Position numbers and translations under genes: made by a program. A DNA stretch of 64,000 bases from positions 124,001-188,000 of the forward strand of contig NZ_LIPG01000001.1 in NCBI RefSeq assembly GCF_001905505.1, given 5' to 3'. The DNA comes from Streptomyces sp. CB02058 (lineage in GTDB: Bacteria; Actinomycetota; Actinomycetes; Streptomycetales; Streptomycetaceae). Under the pieces are notes generated by a model. It searched no databases and had not been told where the DNA came from. It saw nothing but the letters and a program-made list of their open reading frames with translations. This document shows positions 16,420-24,337 of this stretch, one piece after another; position 1 is the stretch's first letter; every line of letters starts with the position of its first letter.

Positions 16420-18075
16420 ATGGAGGCCGAGTCGGAGCCGTACGTCCGCCTTGCGACCATGCGGCAGTTGCACCAGGCCGTCGCTGATCTCAACACGGCG
16501 CGGAGTCTGGCGGACACGCTGCAGTCCGTGGCCGACGGCATCGTCGGCGGTCTCGGGTACGAGCTGGGCTGCGTCAATCTCGTGCGTCCCGACGGTGACC
16601 TCGTCGTCGCCGCGTTCGCCGGCAACACCGCCGCGGAATCCCTGATCACCGGCCGTGTCGGCTCGCGTGAGTCCTGGGAGCGCAGGCTCTCCATGGGCGA
16701 GGCCTGGGACGATCTCCGGTTCATACCCCACACCGAGGGCTGGGTGCTCCTCGACGACGACGTGCCGCAGTGGCACACCGAGGGCCCCGAGCCCCGCTTC
16801 GAGGACGAGTGGCACCCCCTGGACCGCCTCTACGCCCCGATGTACGCCTCCGGCGGAGGTCTGGACCTCCTGGGAGTCATCTCGGTCGACAGGCCGCGCA
16901 ACGGCCGCCGTCCCGGCGCCTGGGGCCGTGAGGCCCTCCAGATGTACGCCTCGCAGGCGGCGATTGCGATCAGTAACGCCAGGCTTCGAGCAAATATGCA
17001 GCGCGCGCTCGTCAGGCTGGAGCGCGAACAGCAGGCACTGCGCGCCAGCGAGGAATCCTTCCGCCAGGCTTTCGAGTACGCCCCCAGCGGCATGGCCATC
17101 GCCGAGATGGGTGGTGACCAGCACGGCAGGCTGCTGCGCACCAACGACGCGCTCTGCCGCCTGCTGGGCCGCCCCGCGTCCGTGCTGCGGCGCTACTCCT
17201 TCGCCGATCTCGTGCACCCGGAGGACATAGGCACCCTGCTCCGCACGTCGGCCGAGGGCGGCCGGGCGGAGCTGCGGCTCGGGCGCAGGGACGGCACGTA
17301 TCTCTGGGTCTCGCTGCGCAACTCCGTCGTGGCCGACACCACCGACGGCCCGCGCTTCCTGCTCACCCACGTCGAGGACATCGAGGAGCGCAAGCGCAAC
17401 GAGCTGAACCTCGCGCACCGCGCCTCGCACGACGCGCTCACCGGCCTGCCCAACAGCGCCGAGCTGCGCTCCCGGCTCGGCGCCCGGCTGTGTGAGAGGC
17501 CTCACGCGGCGGTGACCTCGTCCGCGATCGAGGCGCTCGACGCGGCGTACGGCGACGTGGAGACCTCGGCGCACGGCTATCGCGCCGACGGCTACGAGGG
17601 AGAGGTGGCGCCGGGCGTCGGGCCGTACGACCACCATGTGCACATCGTGGCGCCCGACGCGGAGCGCGACGACGGGACCAAGGGCCTCGCGGTGCTCTTC
17701 TGCGACCTCGACGGCTTCAAGTCGATCAACGACCGCTTCGGGCACCACGCGGGTGACGCGGTTCTCATCGAGGTCGCGCGGCGGCTGACGACCTGCGTAC
17801 GGGACGGTGACACGGTCGCGCGGCTCGGGGGTGACGAATTCGTCGTCCTCGCGGACGGCCTCGGGGCGGCAGATGCCGCGGATCTGGCCGTACGCTTGCG
17901 TAACGCCATTATTCCGCCCATCCGGGTGGACGGCCGCGCGGTCAGGGTCGGGGCGAGTTTCGGTATCGGCTGGGCCGAGTGCGGCATGACCGAGGAAGAG
18001 GTCCTGCACTCCGCCGACCAGCGGATGTATGTGGAAAAGCGGTCCCGGTCGAAGGTTCACCGCCGAGCCGGCTGA
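16420..18075 (+). CDS. cdgB: Diguanylate cyclase CdgB (GAF-PAS-GGDEF)
   Basis: A 551-residue soluble signalling enzyme making c-di-GMP from two GTP. A GAF domain (about 25-175) and PAS/PAC domain (about 205-320; SEESFRQAFEYAPSGMAI) precede GGDEF. The active-site loop is intact (RLGGDEFVVL, GGDEF at 470-474), and the inhibitory I-site RDGD sits five residues before it. Between the first helix (GLPNSAELRSRLGARL) and the first strand (GLAVLFCDLDGFKSIND) there is a roughly 60-residue insertion that is not part of the usual domain. ATG 16420 has AGGGAG at good distance; an in-frame TTG at 16390 was rejected. In S. coelicolor CdgB controls development under BldD. Confidence 0.92.
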   Translation: MEAESEPYVRLATMRQLHQAVADLNTARSLADTLQSVADGIVGGLGYELGCVNLVRPDGDLVVAAFAGNTAAESLITGRVGSRESWERRLSMGEAWDDLRFIPHTEGWVLLDDDVPQWHTEGPEPRFEDEWHPLDRLYAPMYASGGGLDLLGVISVDRPRNGRRPGAWGREALQMYASQAAIAISNARLRANMQRALVRLEREQQALRASEESFRQAFEYAPSGMAIAEMGGDQHGRLLRTNDALCRLLGRPASVLRRYSFADLVHPEDIGTLLRTSAEGGRAELRLGRRDGTYLWVSLRNSVVADTTDGPRFLLTHVEDIEERKRNELNLAHRASHDALTGLPNSAELRSRLGARLCERPHAAVTSSAIEALDAAYGDVETSAHGYRADGYEGEVAPGVGPYDHHVHIVAPDAERDDGTKGLAVLFCDLDGFKSINDRFGHHAGDAVLIEVARRLTTCVRDGDTVARLGGDEFVVLADGLGAADAADLAVRLRNAIIPPIRVDGRAVRVGASFGIGWAECGMTEEEVLHSADQRMYVEKRSRSKVHRRAG

Positions 18076-18207
18076 CGTTAACGCCCCGGCTGGTCCCGTG
18101 CACCGTCCGGTTTTCCGGGGGACCGAGGGCAATTCGACGCGTGCTCCGTTCGGGGTAGGCTCGGCCGGTCGGCGACGGCTGGCGACATGGTGAGGAGTGA
18201 CCCAGGG

Positions 18208-19182
18208 ATGACGGCCGGAAACAACGGCGCGAGCAAGCCCGAGGACGACGATCCGTTCGGCTATCTGTACGCGGACGGGCAGGCGGCGGGCGCACAGCCG
18301 CCCGGGCAGGGTGGCTACGGCTACCCGGGTCCGGCCGCGCAGCCCGGCGTGCCCAGAACGTCGTACAACCAGGTGCGGACGGTCGGAGAGCGCCAGTACG
18401 GGCAGGTTCCGCCGCAGCAGGCTTACGGCCAGCAGTCCCAGCAGTACGGCCAGCCGAACCCGCAGTACGCGGCCCCGGAGACCTACCCCGGCGGAGCGCC
18501 GACCGCGCAGTCCGGCTCCGTGGGGTACAGCGGTGGCAGGGGCTCGGGCTCGGGCCGTGGCGGACCCAACACCAAGGCGCTGCTGATCGCGGCCGTCGCC
18601 GTGGTCGCGGTGGTGGTCATCGGCATCGGTGCCGCGCTGATGACGAGCGACGACAGCGAGGGCAAGAAGGACGAGGCCGGTTCGTCGGCAGGTCCCGCCG
18701 ACGAGGTCGAGGAGTCCCCGAAGCCGGAGAAGTCCGCCGAGGCGTCCAAGGAGCCCGTGGAGCTTCCCAAGCAGGACGCGGCGACGCTGACGCTCGGCGG
18801 CACGGCCTCCCTGGACAACTCCGTCAAGGGGGCCAAGAGCGCCAACGGGCAGTACATCAGCCTCAACGAGGTCGGCCGGTCGGCCACCTGGACGGTCGAT
18901 GTGCCCGACAGCGGTGCCTACACGCTGTTCGTGACGTACGGCGTGCCGGGCAAGGACGCCAAGACGTCCCTCACGGTCAACGACGAGGACCCCCGCTCCA
19001 TCAACATGAAGAACTTCGCGAACGCCGCGGAGGGCGACCTGGAGAAGGGCTGGACGACGACGTACGCGTACGTCCAGCTCGACAAGGGTTCGAACACGCT
19101 GATGCTCTCGTGCAACGAGGGCGACTCGTGCGACGCCAACCTCGACCAGCTGTCGCTGAAGTCGGGCCACGTCAAGGGCTGA
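18208..19182 (+). CDS. Single-pass membrane protein with extracellular carbohydrate-binding-like domain
   Basis: A 324-residue protein. The cytoplasmic N-terminal part (1-118) is low complexity, rich in Gly, Gln, Tyr and Pro (QQAYGQQSQQYGQPNPQY). One membrane helix follows (ALLIAAVAVVAVVVIGIGAAL, about 122-146), then an acidic Ser/Pro/Glu linker and a C-terminal beta-sandwich-like domain (about 195-324; TLGGTASLDNSVKGAKSANG, GRSATWTVDVPDSGAYTLFV). The last resembles CBM6/CBM35-type modules or their structural relatives. ATG 18208 is preceded by GAGGAG; an ATG at 18187 is less likely. It probably contacts cell-wall glycan. Gene order next to cdgB is conserved, as I recall. No enzyme domain is present. 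Confidence 0.7.
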   Translation: MTAGNNGASKPEDDDPFGYLYADGQAAGAQPPGQGGYGYPGPAAQPGVPRTSYNQVRTVGERQYGQVPPQQAYGQQSQQYGQPNPQYAAPETYPGGAPTAQSGSVGYSGGRGSGSGRGGPNTKALLIAAVAVVAVVVIGIGAALMTSDDSEGKKDEAGSSAGPADEVEESPKPEKSAEASKEPVELPKQDAATLTLGGTASLDNSVKGAKSANGQYISLNEVGRSATWTVDVPDSGAYTLFVTYGVPGKDAKTSLTVNDEDPRSINMKNFANAAEGDLEKGWTTTYAYVQLDKGSNTLMLSCNEGDSCDANLDQLSLKSGHVKG

Positions 19183-19194
19183 GGCAGTCCCGCG

Positions 19195-19238
19195 AACACC
19201 GCGTCCCGGCCCGCGACCGCGAGCCGGGACGCGGTGTT
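19195..19238. terminator. Bidirectional terminator
   Basis: Perfect 16-bp stem (AACACCGCGTCCCGGC and its complement) with a 12-base loop, between two convergent genes. The ends are A-rich on one strand and T-rich on the other. Confidence 0.9.
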
Positions 19239-19257
19239 TCTGCGTGCGGGGCGCGGA

Positions 19258-20190
19258 TCAGGCCGCGGACGCGTGCTGCTCGACGGTGACGCGCGGCAGC
19301 AGGTCCTCGTAGGCGGCGCGGTCGAACTCCCCGGCCGCCGGGGCCAGTACGGTCGCCGTCGACAGGGCCACCGCGCGGGCCAGCCGGTCCTGCCAGCCGA
19401 GTCCCTCGGCGAGCGCGGAGAGCAGTCCGGCCACGGCGGAGTCGCCCGCGCCCGTCGGGTTGCCGCGCACGGCGGACGGCGGCGCGGCGCGCCAGATGCC
19501 GTCCGGGGTGACGGCGAGGAGTCCGTCGGGGCCCAGCGAGGCGACGACGCTGTGCGCGCCGCGGCGGCGGGCGTCGCGGGTGGCGCGCAGGGGTTCGCGG
19601 GCGCCGGTGAGCCGGGCGAGCTCGTCGGCGTTCGGCTTGACGAGGTCGGGGCGGGCGGCGATGCCGCGGCGCAGGGGTTCGCCGTCGGTGTCCAGGAGCA
19701 CGGGCACCCCGGCGGAGCGGGCGAGCCGGACGAGTTCCGCGTACGCGCCGACATGGATGCCCGGCGGCAGGCTTCCGCAGAGGGCGACGGCCTCGGCTCC
19801 GGGGAGGAGTTCGCCGTACGTCCGCAGGAAGGCCGCCCACTCGTCGGCGCCTATGTGCGGGCCGGGTTCGTTGAGCTGGGTGGTGTCGCCGGTGGAGCGG
19901 TCGGCGACGGCGAGGGTGCGGCGGGTGTTGCCGCCGACGGTGACGAGCGCGTCGGCGGGGCCGTGGGGGAGCTCGCCGAGCAGGCGGCGCACGACGGCTC
20001 CGGTGGCGCCGCCGGCGAAGCCGGTGACCACGGTGTCGTGGCCGAGCGCGGAGAGCACCCGGGCCACGTTGACGCCCTTGCCGCCGGGCCGTTCGGTCAC
20101 CTCGGTGACGCGGTGGCTGCTGTGCGGGACGAGGGCGGGGACGGCGTAGGTCAGGTCGAGTGCCGTGTTCAGCGTGACGGTCAGTATCAC
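19258..20190 (-). CDS. PfkB-family hexose-phosphate kinase (1-phosphofructokinase/LacC type)
   Basis: A 310-residue ribokinase-fold kinase. It starts MILTVTLNTALDLTY, the substrate strand of the 1-phosphofructokinase/tagatose-6-phosphate kinase group. It has the first PfkB signature GGKGVNVARVLSALG (about 36-50), and the second, GAGDSAVAGLL, with the catalytic Asp near residue 245. It phosphorylates a sugar phosphate in the cytoplasm. No fructose PTS gene is adjacent. Its position downstream of the amino-sugar genes nagA/nagK (161 bases away, same strand) suggests a role in hexose or amino-sugar catabolism. The true substrate (fructose-1-P, tagatose-6-P or other) is not decided by sequence. 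Confidence 0.82.
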   Translation of the reverse strand: MILTVTLNTALDLTYAVPALVPHSSHRVTEVTERPGGKGVNVARVLSALGHDTVVTGFAGGATGAVVRRLLGELPHGPADALVTVGGNTRRTLAVADRSTGDTTQLNEPGPHIGADEWAAFLRTYGELLPGAEAVALCGSLPPGIHVGAYAELVRLARSAGVPVLLDTDGEPLRRGIAARPDLVKPNADELARLTGAREPLRATRDARRRGAHSVVASLGPDGLLAVTPDGIWRAAPPSAVRGNPTGAGDSAVAGLLSALAEGLGWQDRLARAVALSTATVLAPAAGEFDRAAYEDLLPRVTVEQHASAA

Positions 20191-20351
20191 CTGTACCGGC
20201 CCCCGGTTCCTTGGTCGTCCGTTCCCGCGCGCCGTCTCCCCGCGGCGCTGTCCTGGTGATCATGCCAAAGAGGCGGCGGCCGTCCCAGGGCTCCGGGACA
20301 ACCGCCGTCTCTTCGTTACGTGTTCACACGGCCGTCGGCCGGGGTGCGGCC

Positions 20352-21506
20352 TCAGCCGATACGGGGTTCCACGATCCACTCGCCGCGGCGCATGACGCCC
20401 TTGAGCGCGAAGTCCGCGTCCAGGACGACGAGATCGGCGTCCTTGCCCGGGTCCAGCGAGCCGACCCGGTCGTAGAGCCCCAGGAGCCGGGCCGGGTTGG
20501 CGGAGATGGACCGTACGACGTCCTCGACGGGAATGCGGTCGATCGTCACGGCCCGGCGGAACGCGGTGTCCAGGGTGAGGGTGGAGCCCGCGATGGAGCC
20601 TCCCTCGACCAGGCGGGCCACGCCGTCCTTGACCTCGACGGCGAGCGGGCCCAGCTCGTAGAAGCCGTCGTCCGCGCCGGCCGCGTCCATGGCGTCCGTG
20701 ATCAGCGCGACCCGGTCGGCACCCGCTCGGTGGTAGGCGAGCTCCAGGGCGGCGGGGTGCAGATGCGTGCCGTCGTTGATCAGCTCGACGGTGACGCGTT
20801 CGTCCTCCAGGAGGGCGGCGATCGGCCCGGGGGCGCGGTGGCCCAGGGCCGGCATCGCGTTGTAGAGGTGCGTGGCGACGGTGGCGCCCGCCTCGATCGC
20901 CTCGACGGTCTGCTCGTACGTCGCGTCCGTGTGGCCGACGGCGGCGATCACCCCGTGCTCGGCGAGGAGCCGCACGGAGTCGATGCCGCCGGGGAGTTCG
21001 GTGGCGAGGGTGACCATCTTCGCGGTGCCGCGTGCCGCGTCGAGCAGCTTGCGGACCTCGGCGGGGTCGGGTTCGCGGAGCAGTCCCTCGCTGTGCGCGC
21101 CCTTGCGGCACGGGGAGATGAACGGGCCCTCGAAGTGGATTCCCGCGAGCTCGCCCTGTTCGACCAGTTCGGAGAGCAGTCCGGCCTGGCGGGCCAGGAA
21201 GTCCATGTCGCCGGTGACGGTGGAGGCGACGACGGTCGTCGTGCCGTGCTCGCGGTGCGCCCGCACGCCGGTCAGGACGTCTTCGGCGGTGCCGGTGGCG
21301 AAGGACGCGCCGCCGCCGCCGTGGTTGTGCATGTCCACGAATCCGGGGACCACCCAGTGGCCCTGGAGGTCGAGTGTCCGGGCGCCGTCCGGCGTGCTGC
21401 CGGCGATGCGGGTGCCCTCGACGATCACCCGGCCGTCCTCGACCGTGCCGGTCGGAAGCACCACCCGGGCACCTGCGAGAACTGTGCTGTCTGCGCGTCC
21501 GGCCAT
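20352..21506 (-). CDS. nagA: N-acetylglucosamine-6-phosphate deacetylase
   Basis: A 384-residue amidohydrolase that removes acetate from GlcNAc-6-P on the way to glucosamine-6-P. The family marks are VPGFVDMHNHGGGG (metal-binding HxH region, about residue 57), the metal ligand His in VGHTDATYEQ, THLYNAMPALGHR (substrate loop) and the catalytic Asp in LITDAMDAAG (about 273). The ATG overlaps the kinase stop by one base (TGATG at 21504-21508), so nagK-nagA are translationally coupled. In Streptomyces this pair is under the GlcNAc-responsive repressor DasR; a matching operator lies upstream of nagK. Confidence 0.94.
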   Translation of the reverse strand: MAGRADSTVLAGARVVLPTGTVEDGRVIVEGTRIAGSTPDGARTLDLQGHWVVPGFVDMHNHGGGGASFATGTAEDVLTGVRAHREHGTTTVVASTVTGDMDFLARQAGLLSELVEQGELAGIHFEGPFISPCRKGAHSEGLLREPDPAEVRKLLDAARGTAKMVTLATELPGGIDSVRLLAEHGVIAAVGHTDATYEQTVEAIEAGATVATHLYNAMPALGHRAPGPIAALLEDERVTVELINDGTHLHPAALELAYHRAGADRVALITDAMDAAGADDGFYELGPLAVEVKDGVARLVEGGSIAGSTLTLDTAFRRAVTIDRIPVEDVVRSISANPARLLGLYDRVGSLDPGKDADLVVLDADFALKGVMRRGEWIVEPRIG

Positions 21507-22438
21507 CAGGCGGATACCTCCGTGGAGAGTAGATCCCAGGCGAGCAGCCCTGCGCCCAGGCATCCGGCGGTGTCCCCGAGGGCCGCCGGGACGATGTGAG
21601 GCAGCTTCTGGAACGTGACGCGTTCCTCGACGGCCGCACGCAGTGGTGTGAACAAGGTTTCCCCTGCCTCGGCAAGACCGCCACCGATGATGAGCGTGCG
21701 GGGGTCCAGCAGAGTGATCGCGGTGACCAGGCCCGCGGCGAGTGCGTCGACGGCGTTCTGCCATACGTGCACGGCGGCGGGGTCGCCCGACGCCACGGCC
21801 TTCGCGCAGTCCGCCGCGTCCGCCGCGGGGTCGCCGCAGGCGGCGGCCCAGGCCCGGGACACGGCGGAGGCGGACGCGAGGGTCTCCAGACAGCCGCGCT
21901 GGCCGCAACTGCAGTCGGGGCCGTCCGGCCGGACCACGATGTGGCCGATCTCGCCCGCGTAGCCGTGGGCGCCCGCCTCGATGGTGCCCGCGATGCCGAT
22001 GGCGCCGGCGATCCCGGTGCCCAGCGGCACGAAGAGGAAGCGGTCCGCGCCGTTGCCCGCGCCGATCCGCCCCTCGGCGAGGCCGCCCGTCCGGACGTCG
22101 TGGCCGAGTGCGACGGGTATGCCGCCGAGCCGTTCGCCGAGGAGTGCGCGGAGCGGGAGGTCGCGCCAGCCCAGGTTGGCGGCGTAGACGGCGATGCCCC
22201 GTTCCGCGTCGACGATGCCGGGGACGGCGACCCCGGCGGCGACGGCGCCCTCGCCGAAGTGCTCCGCCCCGTAGGCGAGAAGCTCCGCGGCGAAGCCCAG
22301 GATCGTCTCCACGACGGCCTCGGCACCGCGCTCCCTGCCGGTGGCCCGGCGCGCCTCGTGGAGCAGTGTGCCGTCCGCCCCGACCAGCGCGGCCTTCATC
22401 CCTGTGCCGCCCACATCGAGGGCGATGACGTGTCTCAC
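21506..22438 (-). CDS. nagK: ROK-family N-acetylglucosamine kinase
   Basis: A 310-residue sugar kinase. The ATP-binding phosphate loop is ALDVGGTGMKAAL at the N-terminus, the catalytic Asp lies in PVALGHDVRTGGLAEG, and the ROK zinc motif is CSCGQRGCLET (about 178-188), with the preceding GEIGH His. It phosphorylates GlcNAc (or glucose) with ATP. It is called NagK rather than glucokinase because it is fused in an overlapping operon with nagA and carries a DasR-type operator 29 bases upstream. Start is GTG 22438. A second role on glucose cannot be excluded. Confidence 0.88.
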   Translation of the reverse strand: MRHVIALDVGGTGMKAALVGADGTLLHEARRATGRERGAEAVVETILGFAAELLAYGAEHFGEGAVAAGVAVPGIVDAERGIAVYAANLGWRDLPLRALLGERLGGIPVALGHDVRTGGLAEGRIGAGNGADRFLFVPLGTGIAGAIGIAGTIEAGAHGYAGEIGHIVVRPDGPDCSCGQRGCLETLASASAVSRAWAAACGDPAADAADCAKAVASGDPAAVHVWQNAVDALAAGLVTAITLLDPRTLIIGGGLAEAGETLFTPLRAAVEERVTFQKLPHIVPAALGDTAGCLGAGLLAWDLLSTEVSA

Positions 22439-22466
22439 GGGAGACAGTTTCGCCCGCCGACCCCTA

Positions 22467-22482
22467 AAAGGTCTAGTCCACT
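22467..22482. promoter_or_regulatory. DasR-responsive element (dre)
   Basis: On the minus strand it reads AGTGGACTAGACCTTT, 13 of 16 positions of the DasR palindrome AGTGGTCTAGACCACT. It sits between nagK and the divergent binding-protein gene and could serve both. Confidence 0.7.
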
Positions 22483-22620
22483 AGCGCGGTTTGTTGACCA
22501 CCCATACAAAACGGTCCTGCTAGATTGCCGAACCGATGCACCGGTGGTGTAGACCTCCGTGGGAAACACGGGGTAGGGACGCGGTTCCGCCGTGATGGCG
22601 ACGAACCGACCGATGTAGGG

Positions 22621-23898
22621 ATGGACAGGGCTGTGCAGCGGCGCTTTGTGGGTCTGACCGCGGTGGTGGCCGCACTCGGCATGACGGCAACGTTGTCAGG
22701 GTGCGGGTCGGACACCGGGGGCGGCGACGTCACCCTGAAGCTGGTCGCGGCGGACTACGGGACCGACGCGGAGAGCGGCTCCCAGAAGTACTGGGACGAC
22801 GTCGCCGGGAAGTTCGAGAAGAAGAACCCCGGCATCACGGTGGACGTGAGCGTCTACTCCTGGAAGGACGTCGACCGGAAGGTCGCCGAGATGGTGAAGG
22901 CGGGCGACGCCCCCGACATCGCGCAGATCGGGGCGTACGCCGACTACGCCGAGGCGGGCAAGCTCTACACCGCCGACGAGACGATCGCCATCCGTACGGG
23001 TTCCAACTTCCTGCCCTCGCTGACCGGCGCGGGCGAGGTCGACGGAAATCTCTACGGTCTGCCGTTCGTGGCCAGCACCCGGCTGCTCTTCTACAACAAG
23101 GGCCTGTTCGCCAAGGCGGGCCTCGACGCCCCGAAGACCTGGGACGACATCGAGAACGACGCCGCCGCGCTGGACCGGCAGGGCGTGACCTACCCCTTCG
23201 CCCTGCCGCTCGGCGAGGAGGAGTCCCAGGCCGAGACCCTGATGTGGATGCTCAGCGGGGGCGGCAACTACACGGACGAGGTCGGCAACTACGACATCGA
23301 CTCCCCGGCCAACATCGCGACGTTCCGGTGGCTGAAGGACCACCTCGTCGGCAAGGGCCTGACCGGGCCCGTCGCCCCCGGGAAGCTCGACCGGGCGAAG
23401 GCCTTCGAGGCGTTCACCAAGGGCGAGGTCGGCATGCTCAACGGCCACCCGACGCTGATGCAGGAGGCCGAGAAGAAGGGCGTCCAGGTCGGTATGGTCC
23501 CGCTGCCCGGGGTCGACGGCCCGACCGAGGGCTCGATGGGCGTGGCCGACTGGATGATGGGCTTCAAGCAGAACGGCCACCGGGCCGAGATAGGCAAGTT
23601 CCTCGACTTCGCCTACGAGGACGACAACGTGCTGGCCTTCGCCGACCGGTACGACCTGCTGCCGGTGACGGGCAGCGCGTCCGCCGCGATGGAGGCCGAC
23701 GCCGAGCACGCGCCCCTGCGCGCCTTCCTGTCGGCGCTGCCGAACTCCCAGCTGTACCCGTTCGGCAAGACGTCCTGGGCGCAGGCCAGCGAGACGATCA
23801 AGGAGAAGATCGGCTCCGCGGTCGAGCCCGGCAGCAACCCGGAGGGTGTGCTCGTGGAGATCGCCGCACAGGCCCGGCAGGCCGACAACGCGAAGTAG
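22621..23898 (+). CDS. Sugar ABC transporter substrate-binding lipoprotein
   Basis: A 425-residue extracellular solute-binding protein (family 1). The lipobox is LSGC near residue 28 and the mature protein starts GSDTGGGDVTLKLVAADYG. Typical family segments include VAEMVKAGDAPDIAQIGAYAD, GLPFVASTRLLFYNKGLFAKAGL and the hinge region GMLNGHPTLMQEA. No permease or ATPase genes follow, so this is an orphan binding protein that must share a membrane complex encoded elsewhere. It is divergent from nagK with a dre site between, suggesting a ligand from chitin or amino-sugar metabolism. The start could also be GTG 22633. Confidence 0.85.
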   Translation: MDRAVQRRFVGLTAVVAALGMTATLSGCGSDTGGGDVTLKLVAADYGTDAESGSQKYWDDVAGKFEKKNPGITVDVSVYSWKDVDRKVAEMVKAGDAPDIAQIGAYADYAEAGKLYTADETIAIRTGSNFLPSLTGAGEVDGNLYGLPFVASTRLLFYNKGLFAKAGLDAPKTWDDIENDAAALDRQGVTYPFALPLGEEESQAETLMWMLSGGGNYTDEVGNYDIDSPANIATFRWLKDHLVGKGLTGPVAPGKLDRAKAFEAFTKGEVGMLNGHPTLMQEAEKKGVQVGMVPLPGVDGPTEGSMGVADWMMGFKQNGHRAEIGKFLDFAYEDDNVLAFADRYDLLPVTGSASAAMEADAEHAPLRAFLSALPNSQLYPFGKTSWAQASETIKEKIGSAVEPGSNPEGVLVEIAAQARQADNAK

Positions 23899-23912
23899 GT
23901 AGGTTGGTTGAT

Positions 23913-24212
23913 ATGACCGCCGACCCCTCCGACGCCGACGACCCCGGCCGCCCCGCCGACGACCCCGGCCGCCCCGACGCCTCCGCCGCCCCGCTCTCGG
24001 AGCAGCAGCGCGCGGTGCTCGCCCTGGAACGGCGCGACTGGGCGGGCCCCGGGGCGAAGGAGCGCGCGGTCAGGGAACAGCTGGGGATGTCGCCGGTGCG
24101 CTACTACCAGCTGCTCAACGCACTCCTGGACGACCGCCGCGCGCTGGAGGAGGACCCGGTGACGGTGAACCGCCTCCGCCGCGTACGGGACGCGAGGCGC
24201 GGCCGCCGCTGA
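23913..24212 (+). CDS. DUF3263 family protein
   Basis: A 99-residue protein. The N-terminal third is a Pro/Asp-rich tail with an internal duplication (ADDPGRP repeated twice). The conserved DUF3263 core then runs LSEQQRAVLALERRDWAGPGAKERAVREQLGMSPVRYYQLLNALLDD. The core looks like a helix-turn-helix of the sigma-70 region 4 type (EQLGMSPVRYYQLL), so it may bind DNA, but no function is established. It lies 14 bases after the binding-protein stop and is probably co-transcribed with it. The ATG at 23913 is weakly supported by AGGTTGGTTG. Confidence 0.82.
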   Translation: MTADPSDADDPGRPADDPGRPDASAAPLSEQQRAVLALERRDWAGPGAKERAVREQLGMSPVRYYQLLNALLDDRRALEEDPVTVNRLRRVRDARRGRR

Positions 24213-24337
24213 GGGCAGGCCGGGTCGGGCCCTGCGGCGCCCTGAAGCGATCCCCGGATTTTCCCTGCCGCACTCCTTCCGTTGGCCGGGCCCGGCTAGC
24301 TTCGCCTCGCCCGGTCCGCCGCAGGAGAGGTCCATCC

